Of a DNA stretch of 64,000 nt, positions 1-7,877 are shown piece by piece. Below the pieces are notes generated by a model that was given only the letters and a program-made list of their open reading frames with translations, did not search any database and had not been told where the DNA came from. Source of the stretch: Ardenticatenales bacterium (GTDB lineage: Bacteria; Chloroflexota; Anaerolineae; Promineifilales; Promineifilaceae); NCBI GenBank assembly GCA_020634515.1, contig JACKBL010000007.1, positions 310,001 to 374,000 on the forward strand, read 5' to 3'. Numbering within the stretch: the stretch's first letter is position 1; each line of letters begins with the position of its first letter. The position numbers were made by a program, and so were the translations under genes.

Positions 1-173
1 CTGAGGACTTCGCGGCGGCCAATGAGGCTGGCCTGACGACTCTGGTATGCCAGCCGATAATCTCGCAGGATTTCGGCTGGCGTGGGGAGGTCCACTTCTA
101 TATCATCTTGGGGGAGAAAGTCGGCGGGCGCGTTGTTGTTTAGTTGGGATTGGGTGGGGGATTTTGCCGGCAT
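1..173 (-). CDS. 2-oxoacid dehydrogenase E1 component, N-terminal fragment
   Basis: Reading leftward from ATG at 171-173, the frame stays open to the window edge. It gives a polar leader, then a helix ending in YRLAYQSRQASLIGRREVL. That segment is what I recall of the N-terminus of thiamine-diphosphate-dependent 2-oxoacid (pyruvate or branched-chain) dehydrogenase E1 proteins, where it precedes the core. The gene would feed acyl groups to an E2 partner in the cytoplasm. Only about 57 residues are visible, so the family call is tentative. A TGCCGGCA octamer overlaps the start codon. Confidence 0.5.
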   Translation of the reverse strand, partial: MPAKSPTQSQLNNNAPADFLPQDDIEVDLPTPAEILRDYRLAYQSRQASLIGRREVL

Positions 174-183
174 TATACGTTCA

Positions 184-852
184 TCACTCCTTTACCAGAG
201 GGGTATAGCGGACGTTGTCAAAAGCGACACGTACCCCGCCATGACCTAGCGTTTCCACAAGCAAACCAATGTCGTCCCCCATTCCCAGGCCCGCCAGGTC
301 CAGGCTGGACACGCTGCCAACCTCCTGGCCGTTGACGGAAAAGACCAGACCGGTTGCGTCATAGACCACGCGCAGATTGTTGGCGGCGTTTAGCCCTTCG
401 CGGATGGCTTTCGACTCAAACCAACCATCGCCGACAAGTGGTTCGGCGGTAGTTTCGCAGCCATTGCCACACCAACCGATCCAGACGAAACCATCGCTGC
501 TGATCTCAAAAAGGAGGAAGTTGCTCAAGTCATTGTCAACGCGGAAGATCAGGCCGTAGCCGTTGTCCAGGGGGCCTTCCGTTTGCGTGGCTTCCAGTTC
601 ATATGTGCCCATGTCCAGGTTGCTTTTGCCGGCAGTAGACCAGAACAGACCGGAATCGCTTTTGACGTACATATCATAGACGCCATTGGCGACCTGACCC
701 GTGGCGTCAGCGTCGTCACCCTGTCCCCAGGAGCCGGAGCTGTCGAAAGTTTCCGTGAAATCGCGGCTGCCACAGCTGACAATAGCGAAGCTAAGCAAGA
801 GCAAAACGAGGAAGGACCAGCGAGATAGTCTTAGGGGCCGGGGTTGTTTCAT
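184..852 (-). CDS. secreted lipoprotein with a concanavalin/LamG-like domain
   Basis: Start chosen at the ATG at 850-852 because AAGGAG lies just upstream and it puts a signal sequence at the N-terminus: a positively charged stretch, hydrophobic FLVLLLLSFAIV, then lipobox SC about residue 27. The mature 190 residues are rich in beta-strand patterns (YELEATQTEG, LLFEISSDGFVWIGW, RVAFDNVRYTPL) like LamG/DUF1080-type sugar-binding sandwiches. It probably sits on the outer face of the membrane. No catalytic motif was seen. It ends 11 bp from the start of the dehydrogenase gene on the same strand. A longer reading from 942 would translate the heptamer run upstream and is less likely. Confidence 0.6.
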   Translation of the reverse strand: MKQPRPLRLSRWSFLVLLLLSFAIVSCGSRDFTETFDSSGSWGQGDDADATGQVANGVYDMYVKSDSGLFWSTAGKSNLDMGTYELEATQTEGPLDNGYGLIFRVDNDLSNFLLFEISSDGFVWIGWCGNGCETTAEPLVGDGWFESKAIREGLNAANNLRVVYDATGLVFSVNGQEVGSVSSLDLAGLGMGDDIGLLVETLGHGGVRVAFDNVRYTPLVKE

Positions 853-874
853 GTGCAAGAAAGCTCCTTTGAGA

Positions 875-899
875 ATAGTGGTCAGTGGATAGTGGATGG
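875..899 (-). repeat. short CCACTAT-type heptamer run in a 5' leader
   Basis: On the minus strand this reads as three imperfect heptamers (CCACTAT, CCACTGA, CCACTAT) some 25-45 nt before the lipoprotein start codon. The same heptamer is repeated eight times upstream of another secreted-protein gene at 60094-60149. Confidence 0.6.
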
Positions 900-1092
900 T
901 TGACAGTTTGCCGTTGGTAGTAGATGGCAGAGGTCCTGGCAAATAACTTCCGGGAAGATGCTTACATTCGTGGCGGTGAACCCTGTTCAGGGGGAACGCC
1001 TGTGAAAATCCGTTATTTTACTTCGGATGTTACCCCGAATACGCACGTTGGCGCAACCCCAGAATGGTCCTGGCCGGGAGAACCGCCTGGGA

Positions 1093-1123
1093 AAATAAAA
1101 AGGGGTGCAGTTTCTGCACCCCC
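1093..1123 (-). terminator. intrinsic terminator of the Fe-S protein gene
   Basis: A 9-bp GC-rich stem (GGGGTGCAG / CTGCACCCC) with a TTT loop is followed on the minus strand by TTTTTATTTT. It lies 33 bp beyond the stop codon of the leftward gene ending at 1156. Confidence 0.8.
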
Positions 1124-1155
1124 AGGGTAAGCGATTGCTGACACGACGGACTATA

Positions 1156-3174
1156 TCAGGCGCGAATGGCCTCGGCGACTACCTGGGCCACGTCTTTGAT
1201 TTGCATGGCGCTGCCGGCATTTTGGTTGGCATCCTTCATCATAATCGAACAGAACGGACAACCAACTGCCAACACCTCCGCGCCCGTTCCCTTTGCTTCC
1301 TCATACCGGTTGATATTCACCGCCTGGGTTCCGTGTTCCTCTTCTTTCCACATCTGCGCTCCGCCCGCGCCGCAACAGAAGGAGTTATTCTTATGGCGGT
1401 TCATTTCCAGCAGCGTCAGCCCGGCCTGCGCCAGCGCGTCGCGGGGGGCGTCGTAGATGCCGTTGTGCCGGCCCAGATAGCAGGGATCGTGGAATGTGAC
1501 TTTCTCCAGGCGATTGCCGTTGAGTTGCAACTTCCCTTTGCCCACCAGGTCGGCAATCATTTGCGTGTGGTGCAGCACGCGATAATGTCCGCCCAACGCC
1601 GGGTACTCCTTTCCCAGTGTGTGCAGGCAGTGGGGACAGCCGGTGACGATGGTTTTCTTGTCCGCCCCGACTTCGTTCAGGACTTCGATATTTCCCATAG
1701 CCATCTCAAAGAAGAGGTATTCGTTGCCGGCACGACGGGCGCTATCTCCCGTGCAAGTCTCCATGCCCCCCAAAACCGCAAAATTGACGCCGGCGCTGTG
1801 CAGCACCGTGGCAATCGCCTGGGCAATTGCCTGTCCGCCGGGATCAAATGCGCCGGCACAGCCCACCCAGTACAATACGTCGAAATCCGGGTTGTCTTCC
1901 ACGGTGGGAACCTGGAAGTCAAGCGGCTCCGTCCAGGCCATGCGGTCTTCCGTCATCCCCCACGGATTTTGCAGCCGCTCCATGCCCGTAAACGCTGCCT
2001 TTAGCTGGTCGGGGAAGCTGCTTTCCATCATCACCCGGTCCTGGCGCATTTGCAGAATGTCGAACATTGGCTCGTTCCCCACGGGGCACGCTTCCACGCA
2101 GGCGCCGCAGGTGGTGCAGGCCCACAGCGCGCTTTCGGATATGGCGAAATCGAGCAAGGGGATGGTGTCGTCCGCGCCATCCGCCAGGCTGGCCATGTGT
2201 TCGCGCAGGAAGTACCGCTTGTTGACTTCAATGGCCGCGGGCGAAAGCTCTTTGCCTGTGTTGTAGGCGGGGCACGCCTGCTGGCAGCGGTTGCACATGA
2301 TGCAGGCGAAGGCGTCCAGGATTTGCGTTTTGGGCAGTTGCGTGAGCGTGGCGACGCCGAACTGTTCAACGGTTTCATCTTCGAAGTCGAGCGGGTCCAG
2401 CGCGCCGAGGGCGGCCCGCTCCGGGCGCGTCATGAAGTTGAGCGGCCCCATGAAGAGGTGGGCGTGCTTGGTGGCGGGGAAGTAGGGGATGAAGAGGAGG
2501 ATGAGGCCGAGGGCCAGCCACCAGGCGGCGTGCCAGCCGACGGTGAGGGCTGCCGGGGACCAGCCGGACCAGAGGCCGGAGACGATGGAGGCGAAGGGCT
2601 GCCACAGTTCGCGGCCTTCGTGGGCCAGGAGGAAGCTCTGTCCGGTGAAGCGGGAGCCGACGTGGAAGAGAATGAAGAAGGCGACGATGAAGGAGTCCTG
2701 GCTGATGCCGCCCTGGCGGGCTTTGGGGTGGAGTTTGACGTTTTCGCGGATTTGCAGGGGTTGGGCGCGGGCGATGAAGCGGCGGATGATGAAGTAGATG
2801 ACGCCCACGAGGACGGTTACACTAAACAGGTCGGCGAGGAGACGGTAAATGCCGGCAAACACCGTGTCCCCCAGGAAGTGAAAGCCGGGCACAAACCCCT
2901 CCAACACATCCACGATATTCACCAACCCATAGAAAATGAATCCCCAGGCCACGCCATAGTGGAAAATCGACGTAATTTTGCGGTTCTTGAGGATGTCGCC
3001 TTGCGTGAACAGGGCTACCGTGCCTTTGAGCAACCGTTGCGGCAAATGGTCCAGGCGTAATTCACCCTCGCCGCGCATGATGATCTTATACATGCGCTCA
3101 AAGGCGATGTATCCGGCGGACAAAGAAGCAAGGACGAGCAGCGTAAAGAGGAGTTTTTCGACGGTGGTCAGCAT
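1156..3174 (-). CDS. membrane heterodisulfide-reductase-like Fe-S oxidoreductase
   Basis: A 672-residue protein. Residues 1-250 carry about five membrane helices of the NarI/respiratory cytochrome-subunit type. Next comes a ferredoxin-like domain with two [4Fe-4S] motifs (CIMCNRCQQACP and CTTCGACVEACP), then two cysteine-rich CCG domains (CTGDSA with CPHC, and FHDPCYLGR with FCCGAGG and CPFC) as in HdrD and GlpC. This architecture passes electrons between a membrane quinone pool and soluble partners such as electron-transfer flavoproteins. It stands alone, with its own terminator. The partner is not visible and the physiological donor is unknown. Confidence 0.85.
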   Translation of the reverse strand: MLTTVEKLLFTLLVLASLSAGYIAFERMYKIIMRGEGELRLDHLPQRLLKGTVALFTQGDILKNRKITSIFHYGVAWGFIFYGLVNIVDVLEGFVPGFHFLGDTVFAGIYRLLADLFSVTVLVGVIYFIIRRFIARAQPLQIRENVKLHPKARQGGISQDSFIVAFFILFHVGSRFTGQSFLLAHEGRELWQPFASIVSGLWSGWSPAALTVGWHAAWWLALGLILLFIPYFPATKHAHLFMGPLNFMTRPERAALGALDPLDFEDETVEQFGVATLTQLPKTQILDAFACIMCNRCQQACPAYNTGKELSPAAIEVNKRYFLREHMASLADGADDTIPLLDFAISESALWACTTCGACVEACPVGNEPMFDILQMRQDRVMMESSFPDQLKAAFTGMERLQNPWGMTEDRMAWTEPLDFQVPTVEDNPDFDVLYWVGCAGAFDPGGQAIAQAIATVLHSAGVNFAVLGGMETCTGDSARRAGNEYLFFEMAMGNIEVLNEVGADKKTIVTGCPHCLHTLGKEYPALGGHYRVLHHTQMIADLVGKGKLQLNGNRLEKVTFHDPCYLGRHNGIYDAPRDALAQAGLTLLEMNRHKNNSFCCGAGGAQMWKEEEHGTQAVNINRYEEAKGTGAEVLAVGCPFCSIMMKDANQNAGSAMQIKDVAQVVAEAIRA

Positions 3175-3647
3175 AATGTCCTACCTTGTTGAGGTGCGCT
3201 CTGGTGGGGTGATGGCAGAGGCACGATGGGGTAGCTGGGCGCGCCCGGTTCGTAAATTAACCGCCGGCGCGAGGAAGAATAGAACGCGATGAAGTTGGAC
3301 AGCCTGGATAGTACACGATTTAGGCCAATCCAGAAAAATATCGATCCAGAAAAGGCGCGATTTTCTGGATTGGCTTGAGGCTTTTTCGGTATGGTATAGG
3401 ATCCTTCAAATTCCGAAAAAGCCTTACTACGCAGTGCGTCATAAGCCGTTATTGTATCAGTACACTTCGGGGAGACCAAAAAATCTTCTCATTTTCCCTT
3501 CATTCTGGCGCGGCACAGTGTATCATAGGTGGATACAGGTCACAAACGCCGCAGGCTGACGAATCGGTGTGGTCACCCTGCGCAAACGGTGGCGTTCTCA
3601 CGCGCGGAATTGGAAGTGTTATGTCAGTTTATCAGGGAGTATTTTAC
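3175..3647. other. intergenic region with two adjacent inverted repeats
   Basis: Between the divergent Fe-S and methyltransferase genes. It holds IR1 (GCCAATCCAGAAAA at 3324-3337 against 3361-3374, 14-bp perfect arms) and IR2 (AGGCTTTTTCGG at 3378-3389 against 3413-3424, 12-bp perfect arms), only 3 bp apart. Neither is followed by a convincing T-run, so these look more like small repeat elements or operators than terminators. No gene was recognised. Confidence 0.6.
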
Positions 3648-3808
3648 ATGACGCACTTATCTGAGGCGTGCCGCAGGCTTTCGATCAAGTATGTTCAAAT
3701 AGAAGCGTTGTTGGCCTCGGAGCCGATGTTTGGGTTGGATGACGTGTGTTTGCTTGTTTTGCCGGCACATTCCAAATCACAGCGCGCGGAAACCCTGGTC
3801 GGACTATC
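3648..3808 (+). pseudogene. 5' end of DNA methyltransferase gene, cut off by an IS
   Basis: ATG at 3648 has GGAG 9 nt upstream and encodes 53 residues (MTHLSEACRRLSIKYVQIEA...) before the frame runs into the IS. If the IS (3809-5177) and one copy of the 8-bp duplication are removed, the frame joins exactly to the methyltransferase frame after 5186 (TC joins A to give Ser54), giving one protein of about 615 residues. As it stands the reading ends four bases into the element, at 3812. Confidence 0.75.
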
Positions 3809-5185
3809 CTAGTTCAAACGGAATTTGTGTCTGAAAGGAAACTGAGGCATTGTTGGGCTTGTGACAGAACCAACAATCCCTCAGCAACGCAAGTATAGCA
3901 CAGACAAAAACAACGCTCGGTGGGAATCACGACGGATTGTGATTCCAATGCAGTACGAAGAGTACCAAGAAACGATGACCGACCCACAACAAGCCAAAAC
4001 CTACATTGAACAACAAATGGCAAGCCATCCCGAATTGTTTCCACCAGCTATGCAAGCCGGATACAAACTGCACGGATGGACAAGGCCATCGAAGAAAATG
4101 CCAGAAGTACACTTGCGCCGCATTCGGTTACAGATAGAGAATGAAGCGGGGCAAAAGCTGGCCTACACCATTGCCCCATGCGACCTGCTGCCTTATCTGG
4201 TAGGAACGGTAACAGAAGTAGAGAAGGCGCTCTTCTTGAAGCAGTTCGGTGTTCCCGATTGGGCGTTGACTTACGTGTTTGGGCGCAACGATAGCTATTG
4301 GTACCGTCTTACCGAGTCGTTTGGTCGATTCAGTCTAGTGGGAACGACCGTGAAAGAAGCAGAAAAGCTGCCAACTGATCTGTTAGCAGATGAAAAACAT
4401 GCCAAAGCCCATGGCGGCAAATGGTACGTAGCCACGACAGTAGCCCAGGATTGCGTACTGGGGGCGGCTGTATCCCAGAGCGCCGATGCAGAAGGGTTGA
4501 CCGCTGCTTACGAGGTATTCAAAGAAGAAGCACAGCAGCTAAACCCCAGTTACAAACCCGATTCGGTCAATGTAGATGGATGGGCAGCGACAAGTAAGGC
4601 ATGGCAGACCCTGTTTCCAGCCATCACAATTATCCTGTGCTTTTTACATGCCTTCATCAAAATACGGGGGCGATGCAAGCGATTGGGTAACACCTACACC
4701 CAAATCAAACAGCAAGTGTGGGGTATCTACCAGGCGACAAGTCGTCCCGATTTCAAACAGGGCATTACCATGCTTCAGCAGTGGGTGATGCACAATCGAG
4801 ACAAGTTAAGTGGTTATGCAATCGAGGCCATAGACAAACTATGTCAGCGAGCTGACCAATACTGTCTCGCATTTGACCATCCTACAGCCCACCGTACCAG
4901 CAATATGCTTGACCGCCACATGGGGCTTATGGCTCGCTGGCTAGCGGGTGGACGATATTTTCATGGGAATCTACAAGTGGCTGACCTGAGGACACGTGCG
5001 TGGGCGTTGTTGCACAACTTTCGCCCTTACTGTCCGCGATCAAAAGTGAGCAAGGAGTATCAGTCACCTGCTCACAAGCTGAATGGATTTGTTTATCGAG
5101 AAAACTGGCTAGAAAACCTCTTGGTTGCCTCATCTAATCAGGGGTTTAGGTGTAGCCACAAAAAACGATTGAACTAGGGACTATC
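3801..5185 (+). mobile_element. insertion sequence, 1369 bp, with 8-bp target duplication
   Basis: The element spans 3809-5177. Its ends are inverted repeats starting CTAGTTCAA and finishing TTGAACTAG. It is flanked by identical 8-bp copies of GGACTATC at 3801-3808 and 5178-5185, the target duplication. It carries one transposase gene whose stop codon TAG is the last three bases of the right repeat. The clean duplication implies a recent insertion. Confidence 0.9.
3861..5177 (+). CDS. IS transposase, DDE/MULE type
   Basis: 438 residues from a GTG start at 3861; an ATG at 3948 is an alternative. The core looks like a DDE transposase of MULE character: ADEKHAKAHGGKWYVATTV (first acidic residue), NVDGWAATSKAWQTLFP (second), CFLHAFIKIRGR, then a C-terminal helical part with RTSNMLDRHMGLMARWL. 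I do not assign the IS family. The gene fills the element and its stop lies inside the terminal repeat. It splits the methyltransferase gene. Confidence 0.75.
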   Translation: MTEPTIPQQRKYSTDKNNARWESRRIVIPMQYEEYQETMTDPQQAKTYIEQQMASHPELFPPAMQAGYKLHGWTRPSKKMPEVHLRRIRLQIENEAGQKLAYTIAPCDLLPYLVGTVTEVEKALFLKQFGVPDWALTYVFGRNDSYWYRLTESFGRFSLVGTTVKEAEKLPTDLLADEKHAKAHGGKWYVATTVAQDCVLGAAVSQSADAEGLTAAYEVFKEEAQQLNPSYKPDSVNVDGWAATSKAWQTLFPAITIILCFLHAFIKIRGRCKRLGNTYTQIKQQVWGIYQATSRPDFKQGITMLQQWVMHNRDKLSGYAIEAIDKLCQRADQYCLAFDHPTAHRTSNMLDRHMGLMARWLAGGRYFHGNLQVADLRTRAWALLHNFRPYCPRSKVSKEYQSPAHKLNGFVYRENWLENLLVASSNQGFRCSHKKRLN

Positions 5186-5267
5186 ATCCCTGGTCGAACG
5201 CATCGCCGCTCATCTCGGCGAAAATGCCACGCTGATTACACTGGGAGAACCCATCGATCTGGTCCAT

Positions 5268-6872
5268 GTGCATGCCTCCGTTTCGCCAATGCTGCACTAT
5301 CAATTGTGGGTAGCCATCAAACGGCAAATCAGTAAAGTCGTGGATGATCATACCGCTTTGCCTGAAGGACATTTCGGCGCGCTCGTGCATACACGCTATG
5401 AAGGTTCTCTGCGACACACGAAAACGCGACTGGCATACACGTATTGCCCGGCCTGCGACAAAACAACAAAGGATTACGGCGGCAAAAAACACACCTACAA
5501 TTCCTATGGCACGTTGATTTCCGATGTCTGGCGGGACATACCCTGTGATCTGGAAGGCAACCTGGAGCCTGTGGTCATCCGTTTTGCCGATCTGTTTGGT
5601 CTGGAACCGTATCAGGACATGGTTATCCTTGATTGCCGCGACTGGTTCACGCAGGCATCCGTGCCGGAATTAAGGGATGCGGAACGAAAATCAGGCTATG
5701 CTCAGGGCTTTCTTGCGCCGGAGCCGGAACTGGCGGAAATTGCTGCCCAAAGCGAATTGGTGGTTGGCGATTGCCTGGAACATTTGCGCCTTTTGCCGGC
5801 AAACTCGGTGGATTTCGCCTTTATCGATCCTCCCTATAACCTGGGCAAAAATTACAACGATTACGCGGATGACCTGTCGATTAAGGAGTACTTTGCCTGG
5901 TGTGATGCCTGGATAACGGAGACCGCCCGGATTTTGCAACCAGGGCGTACACTGGCACTGTTGAATATCCCGCTGTGGGCGATTCGTCATTTTTTGCACA
6001 TGGAGACGGTTTTAACGTTTCAATCCTGGATCGCCTGGGATGCGTTATCATTTCCGGTGCGGCGGATAATGCCGGCACACTACGCCATCCTCTGCTTTAG
6101 TAAAGGTCAATCCAGGCCCCTCCCCGGACTAACCGGCCTCGCCAATTCCCCGGAACCGTATCATACCCCCAAGACCTTTGACGCCCTACAGCCATTGGCC
6201 GATGGCTTCTGCCTGCGCGCCAAATGCGTCAAAGAGCGCGCGGTGCGAGGTATTGACGACAGGATGGAACTCACGGACCTGTGGTCAGACATTCATCGCC
6301 TCAAGCATAACAGCCGTCGCGTAGACCACCCCTGTCAACTTCCCCCAGGCCTGATGTATCGACTCATTTCACTTTTCACCCAACCGGGGGAAACCGTTCT
6401 GGATTGCTTTAATGGCGCGGGCACAACGACGCTCACCGCCCACCAACTACATCGTCGCTATATAGGCATTGAACTCTCGCGGAAGTATCACGCCCTGGCT
6501 GCCGCAAGACACGAAGAAATAGTCTCGGGTCTGGACCCGTTTCGCAAGGCAAAGCGGAAACTGACGGAGAAAAACAGCCATGTTGAACGGATGCCAAAGC
6601 GAAAATATGAGGTGCCTAAGAAGCGGTTGCAGTTGGAAGTAAGACGTGTTGCCCAAGACCTGGGGCATTTGCCCTCCCGCGACGAGATGATCCAGTTTGG
6701 CGCGTATCCCATTCGCTATTACGATGAATATTTCGTTAGTTGGGGGGAAGTGTGCGCCGCGGCTCGCCATGACGGGATGACGGAAACACGGGAAGCAAAC
6801 AACAACGGAAATGGCGCAAAGCAGTTGAGTTTCTTTGACCTGGGAAGCGAAGATGCGCGGCGGCGCAAATAA
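5268..6872 (+). CDS. beta-class DNA methyltransferase (N6-A or N4-C), 5'-truncated by IS
   Basis: The frame continues from the end of the IS; the first usable start is GTG at 5268, about 80 residues into the original protein. A cysteine pair (YCPAC, residue 60) suggests a metal-binding N-domain. Motif IV DPPYN is at residue 187. Motif I, DCFNGAGTTT, comes later at residue 379, the order of beta-class enzymes. Residues 455-502 (LGHLPSRDEM...YYDEYFVSWGEVCAAAR) resemble the repeat found in HNH/homing-endonuclease proteins. No restriction enzyme is adjacent, so it may be an orphan methyltransferase. Whether the truncated form is made or active is unknown. Confidence 0.8.
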   Translation: MHASVSPMLHYQLWVAIKRQISKVVDDHTALPEGHFGALVHTRYEGSLRHTKTRLAYTYCPACDKTTKDYGGKKHTYNSYGTLISDVWRDIPCDLEGNLEPVVIRFADLFGLEPYQDMVILDCRDWFTQASVPELRDAERKSGYAQGFLAPEPELAEIAAQSELVVGDCLEHLRLLPANSVDFAFIDPPYNLGKNYNDYADDLSIKEYFAWCDAWITETARILQPGRTLALLNIPLWAIRHFLHMETVLTFQSWIAWDALSFPVRRIMPAHYAILCFSKGQSRPLPGLTGLANSPEPYHTPKTFDALQPLADGFCLRAKCVKERAVRGIDDRMELTDLWSDIHRLKHNSRRVDHPCQLPPGLMYRLISLFTQPGETVLDCFNGAGTTTLTAHQLHRRYIGIELSRKYHALAAARHEEIVSGLDPFRKAKRKLTEKNSHVERMPKRKYEVPKKRLQLEVRRVAQDLGHLPSRDEMIQFGAYPIRYYDEYFVSWGEVCAAARHDGMTETREANNNGNGAKQLSFFDLGSEDARRRK

Positions 6873-6953
6873 TGCCGGCACAATTTAACCCGAGCGGAAC
6901 ATATGCCAACAAACCCTTCCGGAAGCTCAATTTCCGGCCAGGAGCGCCGCACA

Positions 6954-7025
6954 AGATTGGCTCATTCTTGGCGAATGAACCAATCTGAAGAAAGCAAAAC
7001 GGCGAGCATCGCCTTGATGCTCGCC
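6954..7025 (-). terminator. inverted repeat and terminator hairpin
   Basis: A strong 11-bp hairpin CGGCGAGCATC/GATGCTCGCCG (7000-7025) is followed on the minus strand by TTTTGCTTTC and lies 46 bp past the stop of the leftward HIT gene. Next to it, AGATTGG...CCAATCT (6954-6986) forms a separate inverted repeat, similar at its tips to the dispersed 52-bp repeat at 36182 and 59511. Confidence 0.65.
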
Positions 7026-7070
7026 GCCGCTGTAAAAATGGCTTATGGACGCCGCCGCTGGCGCTGACGA

Positions 7071-7415
7071 TTACTCCACGGAAAGAACGTGCAACTTGGC
7101 GTGCGGGATTGTTTCGTAAGAACCAAAGTGCATCTTAATCGTGTACCCCTGTGTCAAATAAGGGTAATCGCCCCGATGCGCTTTGGTTTCCTTGATGGCG
7201 AACTTCACCAGATCAATGAAGCGATCTGGGTCCCCCTTTTGCAGCACCTCCGTGCTTTCTACATGCTCAAAGGGCAGGGCCATCCAATGCACCGAACCTT
7301 CGGGATGGATATTTTCAATCAGGGCAAATTGACGTTCATCGTCCCTGGCAATGAAAACGCCAGGCTCTTCGCCATTTAATATGGCGCAAAAGGGACAATA
7401 CTCATTCTCTGGCAT
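7071..7415 (-). CDS. HIT-family nucleotide-binding protein
   Basis: Start set at the ATG at 7413-7415, with GAGGT upstream on the minus strand; the frame extends further but upstream residues look unlike protein. The 114-residue product opens with CPFCAILNGEEPG, keeps the central beta pattern of HIT proteins (FALIENIHPEGSVHWMALPFEHVES) and ends with IPHAKLHVLS, the histidine-triad region. Family members hydrolyse or transfer nucleotides on small phosphoanhydride substrates. The spacing of histidines here is looser than the usual H-x-H-x-H, so the activity is uncertain. Confidence 0.7.
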   Translation of the reverse strand: MPENEYCPFCAILNGEEPGVFIARDDERQFALIENIHPEGSVHWMALPFEHVESTEVLQKGDPDRFIDLVKFAIKETKAHRGDYPYLTQGYTIKMHFGSYETIPHAKLHVLSVE

Positions 7416-7637
7416 AGTGACCTCCTGGATGGCAGACGCAACTGCCGTGGCTGCTGGCGGATAAGATAAAAAAGAGCAGGGGAGACGCCGTAGGGGACGC
7501 ATCAGTATAGCTTCTCCCGCCCCGCTTGCCGCAAGTGGATACGTGTGGGTGATACGACAGGCTGGTGCTGTGAAAAATATCACAGAGCCATTTTAGCATA
7601 GGCGGCGTAACGGCGTCAATGTGGACTGTCCTGTTGG

Positions 7638-7771
7638 CAGGGTTTTTCAGTAGTCCGGAAATCTGCTATGTGGGAGCGAATTTGAGCGAATCGCGCTTGC
7701 TTCTCACTCGTGTGGCAAATCACCGCAACTTCGGGAAAATCTGCCCTCGATACGACTACTGAAAAACCCTG
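7638..7771. repeat. 134-bp MITE-like inverted repeat, plus a third end copy
   Basis: Perfect 18-bp arms, CAGGGTTTTTCAGTAGTC at 7638-7655 and its complement at 7754-7771, bracket a non-palindromic core. A third copy of the arm with one more base occurs at 7899-7917, at the start of the IS1182 transposase region. This suggests a non-autonomous derivative sharing ends with an IS. A 68-residue minus-strand frame (7616-7822) crosses it and is probably a fragment of an interrupted gene. Confidence 0.65.
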
Positions 7772-7877
7772 GTCTAAAACCACGGCATCTGTGTTTTTCG
7801 CTTCCAATATGATATTCTTCATCTATCACCTCTTCTGTTTTGGGGTTTGTGAGAAAACACGATCTTAACAGAATGAG

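Noticed and set aside
950..1095. A riboswitch in the gap between lipoprotein and Fe-S genes
   Set aside because: Several short complementary stretches exist, but I could not match any known riboswitch core.
1105..3060. Plus-strand frames opposite the Fe-S oxidoreductase
   Set aside because: The minus strand encodes unmistakable 4Fe-4S and CCG motifs across the same span.
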